Shown: piece after piece, positions 4,962 to 5,080 of the stretch | How positions within the stretch are numbered: the first letter of the stretch is position 1 | How the letters are laid out: each line of letters starts with the position of its first letter | Assembly: GCA_963542625.1 (NCBI GenBank) | Contig: CAUTXO010000083.1 | Coordinates: 1 to 5,080, forward strand | Source of the DNA: CAUTXO01 sp963542625 | Lineage (GTDB): Bacteria > Campylobacterota > Campylobacteria > Campylobacterales > SZUA-545 | DNA length: 5,080 nt | Direction of reading: 5' to 3' | Notes under the pieces: generated by a model | The model's database searches: none | Told to the model about the DNA's origin: nothing | The model's input: the letters and a program-made list of their open reading frames with translations, nothing else | Made by a program: the position numbers and the translations under genes

Positions 4962-5025
4962 GGGGGGAAGGGGGGCTTGAATTGCGAAGTCACGGCTCCC
5001 GTTCCCCTTTGAACCCCCAGCCCCC
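4962..5025 (+). other. Long G-tract/C-tract stem-loop, right repeat copy
   Basis: G6 (4962-4967) and G6 (4970-4975) can pair with C5 (5021-5025) and C5 (5014-5018), giving two GC helices separated by a small internal loop. The large loop holds a smaller ACGG/CCGT hairpin near 4992-5002. As RNA this would be very stable. As DNA the strands could form a G-quadruplex or i-motif. The function is unknown. Confidence 0.55.
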
Positions 5026-5043
5026 GACGACGCTCCTTAAGGG

Positions 5044-5072
5044 GCATATGCTTTTCTTAGAAAAGCATATGC
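5044..5072. repeat. Perfect 13-bp inverted repeat with 3-nt loop
   Basis: GCATATGCTTTTC (5044-5056) and GAAAAGCATATGC (5060-5072) are exact complements around TTA. Each arm starts or ends with the palindrome GCATATGC. The plus strand continues AATAAAAA, not a T-tract, so it is not a classic terminator in either direction as far as the window shows. It may belong to the gene or repeat beyond the window edge. Confidence 0.75.
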
Positions 5073-5080
5073 AATAAAAA

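Larger units (their letters stand above)
4869..5025 (+). repeat. Right copy of the composite intergenic repeat, inverted to the left copy
   Basis: Read on the plus strand after exbD, the blocks match the left copy: GATC sites at 4869, 4886, 4898, 4911 and 4943; an ATCTA/TAGAT stem followed by TTTTTT; GGGGGGAAGGGGGG; the word TTGCGA (4982-4987); and CCCCTTTG with two C5 tracts. Bases 4896-4919 are identical to the reverse complement of 100-123. Spacing between the last four GATC sites is 12, 13 and 32, against 13, 13 and 31 in the left copy. Both copies lie downstream of an operon and point the same way relative to it. Confidence 0.8.

Noticed and set aside
1..5080. Composite transposon bounded by the inverted repeats
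   Set aside because: There is no transposase, no visible target-site duplication, the enclosed genes are core functions, and the repeats have diverged outside short blocks.

Overview
The window looks like chromosomal DNA from a flagellated member of the Campylobacterota (Campylobacter/Helicobacter/Wolinella relatives) with mid-range GC. The evidence is an FlgS-type soluble histidine kinase, a σ54 promoter with the TTGCTT -12 element typical of this group, and a short 139-residue ExbB followed by a small ExbD. The genus cannot be fixed from the sequence. No RNA genes, insertion sequences, CRISPR arrays or phage genes are visible.

Layout. Positions 1-254 are non-coding and hold a repeat made of a phased GATC array, a terminator-like stem and a G-tract/C-tract stem, plus further hairpins next to flgS. 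Positions 255-1690 form a leftward two-gene unit: a small lipoprotein, then flgS. Positions 1691-1803 are a divergent promoter region, with a σ54 site for the leftward unit and a TATAAT -10 box for the rightward unit. Positions 1804-4827 form a rightward unit of four overlapping genes: a DUF21/CBS (CNNM-type) membrane protein, a Ste24-type M48 membrane protease, exbB and exbD. Positions 4828-5080 are non-coding and hold a second, inverted copy of the left-end repeat, then a perfect 13-bp hairpin.

How the genes work together. FlgS normally phosphorylates FlgR, the σ54 activator of middle flagellar genes. A σ54 promoter in front of lipoprotein-flgS therefore suggests positive feedback and places an unrecognised Cys/His-rich lipoprotein in the flagellar σ54 regulon. 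The rightward unit is all inner-membrane: a possible ion transporter or regulator, a membrane protease, and the proton-driven ExbB/ExbD motor of a TonB-type system. No tonB follows exbD.

The most unusual features are four. First, the two non-coding ends carry the same repeat in inverted orientation, so each copy lies downstream of an operon. Second, AGATCT is strongly over-represented in genes and spacers alike. Third, exbD appears to start at ATT, where a Shine-Dalgarno sequence is well placed and no ATG, GTG or TTG is available. Fourth, the leftward operon has a σ54 promoter.
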